Shown here piece by piece: positions 36,301 through 46,373 of a stretch of DNA of 64,000 nt; within the stretch, counting starts at the first letter, position 1; the number at the start of each line of letters is the position of its first letter. Where the stretch lies: NCBI RefSeq assembly GCF_036711975.1, contig NC_091968.1, positions 8,060,001-8,124,000 on the forward strand. Direction: 5' to 3'. This stretch comes from Onthophagus taurus. Taxonomy: Eukaryota > Arthropoda > Insecta > Coleoptera > Scarabaeidae. Made by a program: the position numbers and the translations under genes. A model generated the notes under the pieces. That model had not been told where the DNA came from, did not search any database, and worked only from the letters and a program-made list of their open reading frames with translations.

Positions 36301-39300
36301 TTTTTTTCCCAAACCTCTAGGCCTTACCGTTGTCGAGATACAGCCGCTCCAACGGGACAACCTGTATAAATTCCTTTACACCTTTCAACGTATATGGTTC
36401 ACTAATCACATTTATTTATTTATTTTACTCCCGAAATTACAGGGTTGCCCCTAATTACAAATTTCAGAACTTAAGTCTACTAGTACATAATATAACCAAC
36501 AAAAATAACAAAACAACCAAGATCAAGCATAAATGTTAATTAACCCATCACAGAACGCGCGGAGGATATATTGAACCAAAACATTAAAAAATGAATAGAA
36601 TTACATCACAAATTACAGAATTCAATGACAAAAATCAAGTTTGGCTACTGGGTGGCTGCAGCACTTATCAAAGGTGTCAAATGTTGTTTAAACGATCTAA
36701 TACCAATGCCAAACAGAGGTATGAAGGAAGAAGCCGACAGTGTGTTGTACAGTGAAAGGATTCTAATAAGAGGAGAATTTCGTCTCAGTGCAGTTGAAAA
36801 CCGAGGAATATAGAAAAGATTCTTTAGCCTACCACAATATGCAGGCGCATAGAAACCAATATTTTCTAATATTAATGGAGCATTTACACTATTATTCAAC
36901 ATTTTATACAGAAAACAGAGTGATATAATTTTTCTTCTGAGAGACAACCTGGTGATCTTAAATAATTTGCGTGCAAATTCGTACGATCTAAAACCAATGA
37001 AAACACGGAATTTTTTGTAGTAGAGAGATACCTAATGAATTTATTTTGAATAGTTTCTATTAAATTAGAATAAAGAATTGACCCGGGATCCCATACTATT
37101 ACCGCATATTCCAGCTTAGATCGCACTAAAGAATTGAACAGTAATTGCAGCGTCTGTAAGTTTGAGAAACTGTACCCATTTCTAATGACAAATCCTAAGA
37201 GACGCAAAGCTGTGGTTGCTGTGGCTTTAATATGTTCAGCAAAGCATAAACCAGGCGAAAACAACACACCCAAGTCTCTCTTTTTAACAACACACCTCAA
37301 ATTCACATTATTTATTTTATATACAAATTCTATCGACCTTTTCCTCAATGTATACGTCATTGACTCACATTTAGACACATTAAAATGGAGCTTGTTGAGC
37401 CGACACCAATTAAATACGTTATCTAAATCAGACTGTAAGGACCGGCAGTCAGTTAAGTCGTGTACAGTTGTGAATATCTTCAGATCGTCCGCAAAGAGTA
37501 AGCATCTGGTTGAGTTAATTACCAGGGGCAAATCATTTATAAATAACAAAAATAACAAAGGTCCCAGATTACTACCCTGCGGAACCCCTGAATCAATCCC
37601 CAACATATCTGATACTGCGTTTTTATAAGAGACGTAATAAAATCTGTTGGACAAATATGAAACAAAAAAACTAAGAGTAGAATAAGAAAACCCGTGTTGT
37701 GCCAGCTTGTGCAAAAGCGTATCATGATCCACCCTATCGAATGCTTTTGCAAAATCCGTGTAGATAACATCCACTTGAGCTCTAGCATCCAATGCTTTGG
37801 AAACGTAATCCGTAAAGATAGTTAAGTTGTGTAAATTAAGAAATGTATTCGTCACAAGTGATAAATTAAAAATTATGTATAATGGCATTACAAAGGCGTC
37901 TTTGCAGCCCTTCACAATGTAAGAGGGAATACCATCTGGTCCCTCTGTACGTTTAGATTTAAGCTTATTTATGGCATCACCAATTTCATTCATTGAGAAG
38001 GATTCCAAGTTGAACAAATCGAATGAGTTATTATATTATACATCTTTAGGTGGTGTCAGCTGAGCGTTATTAGAAACCTTCGTATTTACATGTAGCCCTT
38101 GTCTCCCTACTGCTCCTTCCAATGATTTGAAGGCCGTTTTGTTCTAGCTTCTATTAATAATGGTTCCTCTATTTACTATATCCGATTCTCTTACAGCCTT
38201 CTCCAGAGAGATGTTAAACAGTAAACATGATAGGCTATCCTCCTGGCGTAGCCCCACGCCTGTCTGAAAGGATCTTGATAACTTATTTTAGACCTTAACT
38301 TTACACTTAATTTGTGAGAACGTTGCTTTTACTAATTTCAATTAAATCTATTGGGATATTGAATTCTTTTAAAATCTATAAATAAGTGGTAGGTGTCCAT
38401 CCTGTATTCGTAGGTCTTTTCTAGGGTTTGCCTAAGAAGGAAGATTTGGTCGATGGTTGATTTTCCTTTACAACAGCCACATGGCTAAACCCGAATGTTC
38501 TAGTTTTAGTTATTCCGCAAATATATAAGCTTATAATACAAATGATTTAAAAAATGATTTACCATGGTCAAAACGTCGATTGGCGTCATCTAAAAAATAA
38601 TACTGGCTGTAAACGACAGGTAAAATTGGTATTTGGGCGGAAATGGCTAAATGAAAGGCTCCTTTTTTGAACGGGTGAAGTTCGCCGGTGTTGTGACGCG
38701 TTCCTTCAGGAAACACCCATAATTTAGTCTGAAAAAATATAACATTTCATTAATTTTAATTTTTTATATTCAAAATTTATCCACAGATTGAATTAATCGG
38801 TGGGACAATGACAGATAAAAAGAATTCAATTGTTAGAGCCGATCAAAGGTTAATAAATTAATGCAATTTTTTTTTGTTTGGCTGTACAAGGATTTTGAAT
38901 CACTTTCTTTTAACGGCCTTCGTTATTTATAACATTAGAGTGTTTCAAATGAAATTAAAATTGTATTTCAATGCACAAATGATTTTTATTAAGAAAGACT
39001 TTGACGTTTATTAATTTTATTTAAATATTCGTGACAAACAATTCTTTTTGCTGTACGAAACAAGTCGTTTAAATCATTAATTTCAATTCAACGATATAAA
39101 GGGGTAAAAAAAATGTCTAAATATGTAACGGAAGAAATGGAATCGATTTTTAAAACTACACATCCGATATCGACGCGTCAAGCGGCATCCGAAGAGTTAA
39201 ATTATCTATATCCAGATTGTGTGCCGGTGGTGGTTCAGAAAACGATCGACTCGAAAAAGATAGATTTGAGACGTGATATGTTCATAATACCGAAAACGAT

Positions 39301-42300
39301 GACGTTCGGTCAACTGCAAAATTTAATACGAAAAAGAAGCAACGTTCGACCGGAAGAACCGCTACGATTTTATGCGGCCGGAAAAATATTGTACCCGTTA
39401 TTATTAATGGGAATGATTTATTCTCAGTATAAAGACGAGGATGATTTTCTTTACGTGCATTATTCAACTAAAGTCGATACTCCTCCAATTCCGAAACCAC
39501 GCAAATTTAAAAATAAAAGCAATATGAATCTAAGTAATAATAGTAACGATACTAATGTTAATCAAAGCGATGTTGCGTAAATAATTTGAAAAATAGATTT
39601 TATAAATTTTTGTACAAAATCTTTTTTAATCCTTAAAATTAAAATGTTACTCCATAAAACGTAAACGTTTAGTGAGTATTAAAGTGTCTTTAGCAACCTC
39701 GGTTTATAACAATAATGCATTATTTCAGTCACATAGAGTACTTATTGTTAGTGAGGTAACTTTTTTTGTGAAATACGAAACTTTAAACATCGATGGAATA
39801 ATATTAAAACGCGAACGGTTTTGATTTAAAACGGAACGACGTCGTACAACGAGAAAGTCGTTCGTCGTCAATTGGCACCAATTTACTCTCCACTAAGTAA
39901 TACTTATTGATTAGCTTGATTAGAACTATGTAGTTAAGATGAAAAATTTCAAAAAAAAAAATAAGTAAAAATATTTTAAAACAATTTTTGTTTTTTGTAC
40001 AGTCTAGAAACGAAATGAATACTTTTAAAGAAGTGTATATCTGTGAAATTCCAGCGATCATGTCCTCAATCGCCACCTTCAGAGCTTCAAGGGTTCAACA
40101 TTGTATACCTCAGCTTTGACGTATCCTCATAGAAAATAAAGTTGCTAAAATAAATCACTTTATGATATCAATACTGCGTTGTCATCAGAAATTGTATTGT
40201 ATTGTCTTTGATGCAGTACATTTTTGCGTATACATATTGCATATTAGACGCATGGCCGAAAAGATTCAAAACTACAGAATTCTTGAACCAAAACATGTTT
40301 ATTGTTGTCTTCTAAGAGGTCATACAAGTTAGTTTGCAAAAAATTCAAGTAACACATTCCGGAAAACCTGGGTGGTAAAAAGAAAGTGCCGATGAGATGG
40401 TCGTGTTTTGACGTACTGATCAAGAGGATGTCGTAAATCTAGGAAAAGTGATGCATTATAAAGATAACATTTAGATTTGGAATTAGTAATTTTCTAATTT
40501 TTGGAAGGATGACGTTTGCCAAAGTAGTACATATTAGTATTTATCATATTTTTAGTGAATCAATAAGTTAATCGTGACGGTCTTGTAATAACTCATAATA
40601 ATAACTAGATATCAATACTGCGTTGTCATCAGAAATTGTATGGTCAGGTCTTTGATGCAGTACATTTCTGCGCATACATATTGCATATTAGACGTATGCC
40701 CGGAAAGATTCAAAACTGTTCAGAACTACAGAATTCTTGAACCAAACCAGGTTTATTGTTCAATATCTTCAATATTTATTAACCGCCGTTCAACGATTAG
40801 TAATCTTGCGGTGATTACAGAAGTAATATGAGAATCCTTAGATAAGGGTAGTCAAGTGGATGTGGTACACAGTGACTTTTCTAATGCATTTGATGCGATC
40901 AATCTCGATCTTCTTCTCTAGAACTTCAGTATGTTACGTCTGTGAAGTTAGCACCTCATTTTTTTAAAACTTCAAATTTCTCTTGAGTCCCATTGCACCC
41001 CATTGAGTTCTATAGTTCTCTACCATTTTTATTAAAAGTTCCGCAAAAATAGGCAAAAACATCGATATTGACTTTTTGGGGTGCTAAGTTCACAAAACGA
41101 GATCACAAAATTTGCAATAACTATTAAACGAATGCACGTATCTAAAAACTTTATTAAAATATCTTTTAGAACTCGTGAGGTGCTATTCAGAACTCCTGCC
41201 AGAACTCCCGGAACTTTTCAAAATTTTCACCCCTCCGGGACATTTACGAAATCTCAATGTGAACACTTCAAATCGCGCACTTTTCTTAAATATTAGTTTT
41301 ACGGCTTCGAGCCTTAATCATTTTCGTTAGAACTCGTGAGGTGCTACCCAGAACTTCCTATTTTGCGGAACTTTTAATAAAAATGGTAGAGAACTATAGA
41401 ACTCAATGGGGTGCAATGGGAACTCAAGAGAAATTTGAAGTTTTAAAAAAATGAGGTGCTAACTTCACAGACGCCAGTATGTTTGGCTTTTCCCCTGGGC
41501 TTATGTGTCTTGTTTCATCGTATTTATCAAGATGTCCACTACTCTAACTGTTTGTAATATTTATTCCGACTTCGATGCAGTCGGATCTTGATATCTTGGT
41601 GGAATGATGCGATCGTAATCAGCTCAGGATTAATGTGGAGAAGTGCAATGCTAACACATTTACACGTAGAACTACTCATATCCCTTCATCCTGCTGTATA
41701 GGTGGAATCTACCTGCTTAAGTTGACTTTTGTCAGAGATCTGGGAGTAACTTTTTTCGGGTGCTTGTTCTGCCGAGACTGGAGTATGGTTCTGTTATATG
41801 GTCACTGTATTATATCTCGCATCGTCTTCTTTTGGAGAGAATTCAAAAAAAAATGTTAAAGTACCTTTCCTTTTCGCTCAATTCTTCAAACATCTTGAAT
41901 AATAAGTCCTTCCAAATAGCAGCATGTGTTGACGACATTAATATAATGGGAAGAGCAATAACGACAGCGAAGGAAATATTTATCGAACTGGGATTATTGA
42001 TCTGGGAGTCAAACTATCAAAGTATGGCAGCGAGGAGCCGAAAGTCCGAAGAAGGATTGCACAGGCAACAAAGCATATTTTACCCTTCTCTATATATTTA
42101 GATCGTATGGTCTATACCCCAAACAATAAAATACGTTTATATCAAAGTATTCTATAGCCAATATTAACATATGGGTGCAAAGTACATCTAAAAGAGAACT
42201 CGAATCTAAAATAGACCAACGCAAGCCAGCGGGAAGACCCAGAAAGTATCCTCGGCATCAGGAACTGGAAAAAAGCAGCTGGGGAAACAAATTAAAAAAA

Positions 42301-45300
42301 AATGGGACATCCTGTATAAATGTTGTCAACGCTGAAACGTTTCTTGATAACTATGGTTTCATCTTTTGTTGCATTCCAAATAGAATTCAGATTCCGATTA
42401 TCTGTACTATACTGGTGATATAAACATCAACAAGTTATATTTTAGCACCCTGTGTGCAAAGAAATTTGACGCGCTTTTGACGAAATTACTCCTTTATCAT
42501 TGAACTTTGAAGCACCAAATCGTCTTCTTTGTATGATTAAATATCCTTGGGTTGAATGTGCTCTGACTTACATCTTCGCTGGAGTTGACGTTGACCGAGC
42601 CTATTGAGCAACGACAATTACTTAACATCAAGTATACAAAAACAAACGTAAAACCCGGCGCATTCTTCTGGAATAAAGTTGAGCCGTTGGAAAGAATTGA
42701 TAAGTTCGCATACATGGAATCTATAACCCGTCCATCCGGTAGGGTTCGCAGCATAGCTGCGAATATCTTTACACCCAACAGAGTAAGGTGGGCTATTTCT
42801 AATTTCAAGCCTCTAAAATTGCTTGGAGGGGATGGAATTCTGCCTATTTTTCTGCAAAAAGGCATAGAAGAATGCTTCCAGTAATAATATCCCTATATAC
42901 CTATACTATGGAGAAAAGTAAAGGTGGTCTTCATACCTAAAGATGGTAGGCGTTCAAACGCCGATCCCAAGGCATACAGACCAATTAGCCTAACTTCATT
43001 TCTCCTCAAAGGGATGGAAAAGGTAATTGATCAATATTTTAGGAATGGAGTGCTTGTTACTAATCCACTAAATTTGAGTCAACATGTTTACCAGAAAGTA
43101 AAATCAACAATTACTGCTCTCCATGCTTTGACAAGCACTTTAGAGGGGACAATTGCAAACCAAAGAGATAGCCCCATGTCCTTTCATAGACATAGATGGT
43201 GGCTTTTGATAACACCTCCTACGAATCCATAGAGACTCTAAACGTAAAAGATATACATCCGTCGAAAACGATGCGTCTAAACAAAAATTTCTAAGAGTAA
43301 AAATAATTTTAAAATGAAATAGGCTTTTAGAAGCAGTTCTAAAATTGAAGGGTTTAAGACATAATAAAAAAAGTTTTAAAGAAATAACCTTTGTGAACAC
43401 CTGTATAGCATTGCTCACGTGGTTGCATATTTTCAAAAGTGATCTTAAACGAATTTTCATGATAAAATTGCACTCTACCAAATTTTATCTTTCTCAGACA
43501 AACCATATTGAAAATATTTAAGAAAATGATTAAAAATTTCTTAACTTTAAGAGCCCATATCTTAATCATTTATGGGTTTAAATAAAATTTAGGTATTGAA
43601 ATAAAGAAATTCTCGCTATAAAATTAATATAATCAGTACCGGTTTCGGCTAAAATGCCATCATCAGCTGAATCTACAATGATGTAAGTATGATGTATTAT
43701 GTAAGTCCAAAAATGTTGTATATTTTACATTTATATTTAAAGATTTTCATTTTAGTTTTACATTAAGTCTTTTAACTTATGTTTAAGTTCTTGTTTTATC
43801 TTTGGCAGTAAGTTATATTATCATTTATTTTAAGATCTTGTCATTTAATTATCATTGTAGATTCAGCTGATGATGGCATTTTAGCCGAAACCGGTACTAA
43901 TTATATTAATTTTATAGCGACAAAGAAGTTATTTTATTTGAATATGTACTTAAATTTTACACGAATCGTAATCGAATTAGTATTTGTGATTAAAATTATG
44001 CCACGACTTATAGGAATATCCTGTATATACAAAAGGAGGCAGCTTTAAGTGCCTTATCACTGAAAACATGCTCTTCACTCAAGCTGATGCAGGATAACCT
44101 CAGAGGACACCTCGAAATCCTCAATGACACACGTCTAAATTACTTGATTGAAATTAAAACGGATCTTATGCCGACAAAATACAATTTCAACCAGCCGTAT
44201 AAGGACATATTTAGAAGCAGAGATGATTGGAAGAAGGGTGGGCCTCAAATAAAAAGAGGAGCCCTTGCCTGCTACACGGATATGGGCATTAGTGGACCAA
44301 ATAGCCGCATTAAATTGCCCCTCATCTCGGACACAACCACTTTTCAAGCAGAAGTACTTGCTATAAACTTCTGCACCGCTTTGAACTTACAAAAGGGACA
44401 GAAAGGTGCATCCATAAACATTTTCACAGACAGTCAGGTTGACCTAAAGGCGATTCAGGCCTACATGTGTCCACAGTGATCAGAGAGTGTATCAACAATC
44501 TGAGAGAACTCGCTAGGGGCAATGATGTTACCCTATGGTGGGTTTGAGGTCACAGAGACATTGATGGCAATGAGAAGGCGGACAAGGTGGCCAGAGAGGA
44601 AGCGAAAACACCTTTCACTGGACCCCAACCCGGTTGTGGACTACAAAAAAGCCAACTAAAACAAGTAAACAACAGTTGGGAGGCCTCAAAGGTAGCCTTA
44701 CGCTGGAAAGAACTTCCAGGTCACAGACAAGCGAAGAGTATGATAACTCCGTCGCAAAACAAAACCAAGGGGATCTAAGGACGCTCTCAGCTTTCCTGAT
44801 CGACCATGCGCCCTTTAAATCTGCTGAGGATCAAACTTGTCGACTTTGCAACGACGAGTCAGAAACGGCAGAACATATACTGTGTAATTACTTTACTACA
44901 GGCTGCCTAATACACAACATTTTCGGTAAAGCTTTTTTGACACCTACTGACATAAAGGAACAAGACTTTGGAGCAATACTAAGGTTCATTAAGGACCTAC
45001 ATTTGCCCTAAACCTTTGGAGGGCTAAAGTTACAATAGATCTTATAGGTCGCGGTGACGAGAGGGGGCGCTCCCCTCAGCCTGGCAGCAATAATAATAAT
45101 AATACATGGAATCATTAACAACTGAGACCAACCTACAACAAATATTGTATGAACCCAAAAGTGGTCAAGACATTGCTTCCACTAAATTTATGGTGTAAAA
45201 TCTATAATGATAGAAATGTAAGATCCCAATTTAGTTTAAAATAATCTATCTTTAAAATCTTATCAAAAATCAATGAACAAATATGGAAAGATAAAATGAT

Positions 45301-46373
45301 AATCCTAGAAATGTTACGTAAAAATAAGTCAAGTGGTTTGAATGGAAGCTTTTTAAAATAAATAATTAAACAATTCAATGTCCTTTTATCTGTATCTGTA
45401 GCTTATCATGTTTTGGGGGCTCATTTCAGATAAAGAAAAATACTTCAATTGGTTATTTTTATAATACAATTGATCCCAACTCCACAATGAATAAATATTT
45501 TCTTTTATTTACAATTCTATTATCTCGAAGAAAATAAACCAATTTATCAAATAAAAAAGATGACTCAACAATTATTTATCCTTCAGTAACTTTTAGCTTT
45601 TGTTATTAAAAATAAACAATTTATACAATAGATTAAATAGTTAAAAACATTTAAAAAAATACTTTAAGCAATTTTTGGAGTGTTTTATGTAATTTAAACT
45701 GATAAAGCATCAAAACTCAATATAAAAACATATCCATTAAATCAAATAGAGATAAAAAGCAATTCAAAACGTTTCGAAATGAGATTAAAAAATATTTTTA
45801 ACTCACGTTTTTACTTTTAATCCATTCGGCTGCTTCTTTCATTGTTGTTCTTGCTTTTTCCGAGTTCATTCTATCAATAAAAATTAAACCACACAACCAT
45901 GCGGCCAAACCGAATGGCCAAGCATATAAAATTTCCTTTTTTGCAACCACCGTACACTTATCCATAACTGGCCATAAATCAAACATTCCTAAAACATCCA
46001 GAGCACTTTGATGGTTGGACACGATTATATATGAAGCATCTTTCTCCAAATGTTTTCGACCTCTCAATATCCATTTTAAACCGATTAATGTTGAGACATG
46101 TCTGCATAAATATGAAGCAATTCTAAATAAAAAAAATAAACACAAGAAACAATTAATAAGATAAAAATTGATTTTATTAAATACTTACACTAAATTTCTC
46201 ACATTTTTGATTCTGAAGATAAATACCGGGGTTAAGATGAGGGCGATAAATGAAACGACGACGACGTAGGTAACAAATTTAAGATAATAACGAAAAGCTT
46301 GACTTGTTTCATACAAAAATGGTAACAAAAGGATTGAAAACGCGAAGATTATCTCCGTGTAAGACACATACAT
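30352..46373 (-). CDS. 1-acylglycerol-3-phosphate O-acyltransferase (AGPAT1/2 type)
   Basis: The enzyme acylates lysophosphatidic acid at sn-2 to give phosphatidic acid at the ER membrane, an early step of glycerolipid synthesis. Exons: 46373-46189 (two hydrophobic segments), 46122-45807, 38728-38563 and 30500-30352, together 816 nt and 271 aa (human AGPAT1 283, AGPAT2 278), with consistent phases. Motif I NHQSALD is in exon 2. GLIFIDRMNSEKARTTM (motif II region) is also in exon 2. FPEGTRHNTGELHPFKKGAF (motif III) and IPILPVVYS (motif IV) are in exon 3. The C-terminal PPIPTAGLTAKDVDSLIE is in exon 4. Introns 2 and 3 are 7.1 and 8.1 kb and hold most of the transposons between 30.5 and 45.8 kb. 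It is divergent from HERC2. Paralogue number cannot be set from sequence alone. Confidence 0.93.
30673..31312 (+). pseudogene. Non-LTR retrotransposon 3' fragment with target duplication
   Basis: The frame reads RETLGYIVREEMKIDNMRVE, then GRGHCKILEECYTQIKASKE, and after a frame break LVARFICGNEERTNRYWMED. This is the C-terminal part of an insect LINE polyprotein. The tail is (ATT)n at 31297-31312. ATCTAAAAGTAGAACTAA before the element (about 30652-30670) recurs as ATCTAAAGTAGAACTAA just after the tail (from about 31317), as expected of a retrotransposition target duplication. The target was a GAACTA-type repeat. Confidence 0.8.
31385..31765 (-). pseudogene. LINE (RTE-like endonuclease-RT) C-terminal remnant
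   Basis: The minus frame reads SGVTYASEIWTMTKKWCKL, then, in a second frame, LPRGRYKDCVEESLKMLGV and NWKARARDRTECKLILEHAK. This matches the thumb-to-C-terminus of insect RTE-like polyproteins (GaEtW..., RGRP...WxxxAxDRxxWR). Frameshifted and truncated. Confidence 0.65.
31740..33220 (+). pseudogene. gypsy-type retrotransposon, LTR-to-integrase deletion derivative
   Basis: The integrase zinc-binding region reads LLHESHMGITKTLLRA ... CSICERY (H-H-C-C). The catalytic core has LVVIDCLSKWIEIF (D1) and VIIADNVPFGSEYL (D2); the Glu block is lost at a frame break near 32293. WRALLMEYRATPCPNTGYFP and a basic tail follow. A 94-bp duplication repeats HKYSFHVR(T/K)SHNEAITHP (32674-32880). The block TACCCTTAAGAACA(C/T)GATAA occurs both just before the integrase (about 31791) and in the 3' LTR (about 33085). 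The 5' copy therefore joins directly to pol, and gag, protease, RT and RNase H are deleted. Confidence 0.75.
33172..36367. mobile_element. 3.2-kb inverted-repeat element enclosing a transposase remnant
   Basis: About 210 bp from 33190 (GGAGCGGCTGTATCTTGACA, then AACGGTAAGGCCTAGAGG) recurs in inverse at about 36115-36360 with few mismatches and one 35-bp indel. The outer edges read TATACATTCTGTTCCG and CGGGACAACCTGTATA. The interior holds a DUF4817-type transposase fragment (33.85-34.39 kb), which could be the element's own. A TGCTTCCTCAG hairpin (about 34995-35030) and a GAACTA-type repeat (35768-35935) also lie inside. Confidence 0.75.
33852..34390 (+). pseudogene. DUF4817-HTH/DDE transposase fragment
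   Basis: MTVNMSFTNAEAYDENVQCN resembles the N-terminus of this family. Further on, LGTPKTIVYRTPQENNMYLHH, LTDTDYDNRLNYYH, LLNMIRAYPKLLSQMLWMHE and APFNT lead into a frameshifted SHNMHSW. The order matches the family of the remnant at 1-1011. The expected catalytic Asp is His (LWMHEAP instead of LWTDEAP), and several stops are present. Confidence 0.7.
36405..38035 (-). pseudogene. Jockey-like LINE, internally deleted, 5'-truncated
   Basis: One long minus frame (38017-36896) carries RT blocks: RTEGPDGIPSYIVKGC, VIYTDFAKAFDRVDHDTLL (motif A), SGVPQGSNLGPLLFLLFIND (motif B) and CLLFADDLKIF (FADD). The thumb (KKRDLGVLF, YAVIVWDPG) and a C-terminus in another frame (PRFSTALRRNSPLIRILSLY) follow. 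About 90 codons are missing between SLVTNTFL and NLTIFTDYVSKALD. The 3' end is an (AAAT)n tail (plus strand 36404-36425), next to the right end of the inverted-repeat element. It lies inside AGPAT intron 3. Confidence 0.85.
38085..38480 (-). pseudogene. RTE-like reverse transcriptase fragment
   Basis: Minus-strand pieces read STIDQIFLLRQTLEKTYEYR, DTYHLFIDFKRI, SFQTGVGLRQEDSLSCLLF and NISLEKAVRESDIVNRGTII. They are blocks around motifs A and B of RTE-like LINEs; the spacer between them is deleted. Stops are present. Confidence 0.7.
39113..39580 (+). CDS. Divergent intronless Atg8/GABARAP-like protein without C-terminal glycine
   Basis: A 155-aa single-exon ORF inside AGPAT intron 2, on the opposite strand. 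Residues 10-118 follow the Atg8 ubiquitin-like fold: FKTTHPISTRQAASEELNYL, YPDCVPVVVQKT, LRRDMFIIPKTMTFGQLQ, LIRKRSNVRPEEPLRFYAAG and YKDEDDFLYVHYS. Atg8 proteins are conjugated to phosphatidylethanolamine on autophagosome membranes through a Gly about six residues after the YS of the last strand. Here that site is Pro (VDTPPIPKP) and a 35-residue Asn/Ser-rich tail follows, so normal lipidation is not expected. The lack of introns suggests a retrogene, as with the testis-type Atg8b of flies, but no poly(A) tail or flanking duplication is visible. The open frame and conserved core argue against a pseudogene. Confidence 0.85.
   Translation: MSKYVTEEMESIFKTTHPISTRQAASEELNYLYPDCVPVVVQKTIDSKKIDLRRDMFIIPKTMTFGQLQNLIRKRSNVRPEEPLRFYAAGKILYPLLLMGMIYSQYKDEDDFLYVHYSTKVDTPPIPKPRKFKNKSNMNLSNNSNDTNVNQSDVA
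39581..40163. other. Non-coding, nothing recognised
   Basis: AT-rich 3' flank of the Atg8-like gene, within AGPAT intron 2. No repeat identified. Confidence 0.45.
40164..40761. repeat. Direct repeat pair, about 145 bp each
   Basis: 40164-40306 and 40609-40761 are near-identical direct copies. Both start GATATCAATACTGCG and contain GCATACATATTGCATATTAG-type sequence. The 300 bp between them has no recognised content. They may be the two LTR-like or flanking ends of an unknown element. Confidence 0.65.
40820..41915 (+). pseudogene. Jockey-like LINE RT remnant interrupted by a MITE
   Basis: GSQVDVVHSDFSNAFDAINL (motif A) breaks off at 40927 and resumes after the inserted MITE with FGFSPGL. QSDLDILVE, QLRINVEKCNANTF, VRDLGVTF and RLEYGSVIWSLYYISHRLL (thumb) then follow in shifted frames. 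Motifs B and C are lost. Dead copy. Confidence 0.7.
40936..41475. mobile_element. MITE with long TIRs and 8-bp target duplication
   Basis: The arms are about 115 bp. The left starts ACGTCTGTGAAGTTAGCACC; the right ends with the inverse of GGCGTCTGTGAAGTTAGCAC. AGTATGTT occurs directly on both sides (40928-40935 and 41476-41483), and removing the element rejoins the LINE reading ...FSMFGFSPGL. An 8-bp duplication fits hAT- or Merlin-type mobilisation. The interior carries two further copies of an AGAACTCGTGAGGTGCTA motif. Confidence 0.9.
41920..42300 (+). pseudogene. RTE-like LINE C-terminal fragment
   Basis: Pieces such as IAACVDDINIMGRAITTAKE (a YADD-type block with Tyr-Ala lost), MVYTPNNKIRLYQSIL, LTYGCK, then RKYPRHQELEKSSW. 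The order is that of the RT end of RTE-like elements. Frameshifted. Confidence 0.6.
42540..45104 (+). pseudogene. LINE with reverse transcriptase and RNase H, broken by an insertion
   Basis: The upstream part has ISNFKPLKLLGGDGILPIFL, KVVFIPKDGRRSNADPKAYR and PISLTSFLLKGMEKVID (RT fingers). It stops at about 43220. After unrelated sequence (43.2-44.05 kb) the RNase H domain appears: LACYTDMGISGPNSRIKL, TTTFQAEVLAINFCTAL and NIFTDSQVDLKAIQ, then GHRDIDGNEKADKVAREEAK. A Cys-rich end follows (CRLCNDESETAEHILCNY). The 3' end is (AAT)n at 45088-45104. Palm motifs are missing. Confidence 0.75.
43611..43920. ncRNA. Inverted pair of hammerhead-ribozyme-like motifs
   Basis: Arms at 43611-43682 and 43851-43920 are inverse copies. 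The right arm (plus strand) contains CTGATGA (43867-43873), a 13-nt GGC/GCC stem-loop, GAAA (43887-43890) and the palindromic ACCGGT. The left arm has the same on the minus strand (43643-43666). CUGAUGA plus stem II plus GAAA is the hammerhead core; a minimal palindromic stem III followed by UA would fit the reduced stem III hammerheads reported in Penelope-like elements and satellites. Stem I pairing is poor by eye, so activity is uncertain. Confidence 0.5.
45105..45806. other. AGPAT intron 2, AT-rich, nothing firm
   Basis: Between the LINE tail and AGPAT exon 2. One weak polyprotein-like stretch (INEQIWKDKMIILEMLRKNK, about 45270-45340) is not enough to assign. Confidence 0.4.

Noticed and set aside
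37134-37628. 164-aa plus-strand ORF inside the LINE at 36.4-38.0 kb
   Set aside because: Exactly antisense to the reverse transcriptase frame, which carries the FADD motif.
39581-39660. Poly(A) tail or target duplication proving retroposition of the Atg8-like gene
   Set aside because: No A-rich tail or matching flanks were found; the retrogene origin rests only on the absence of introns.
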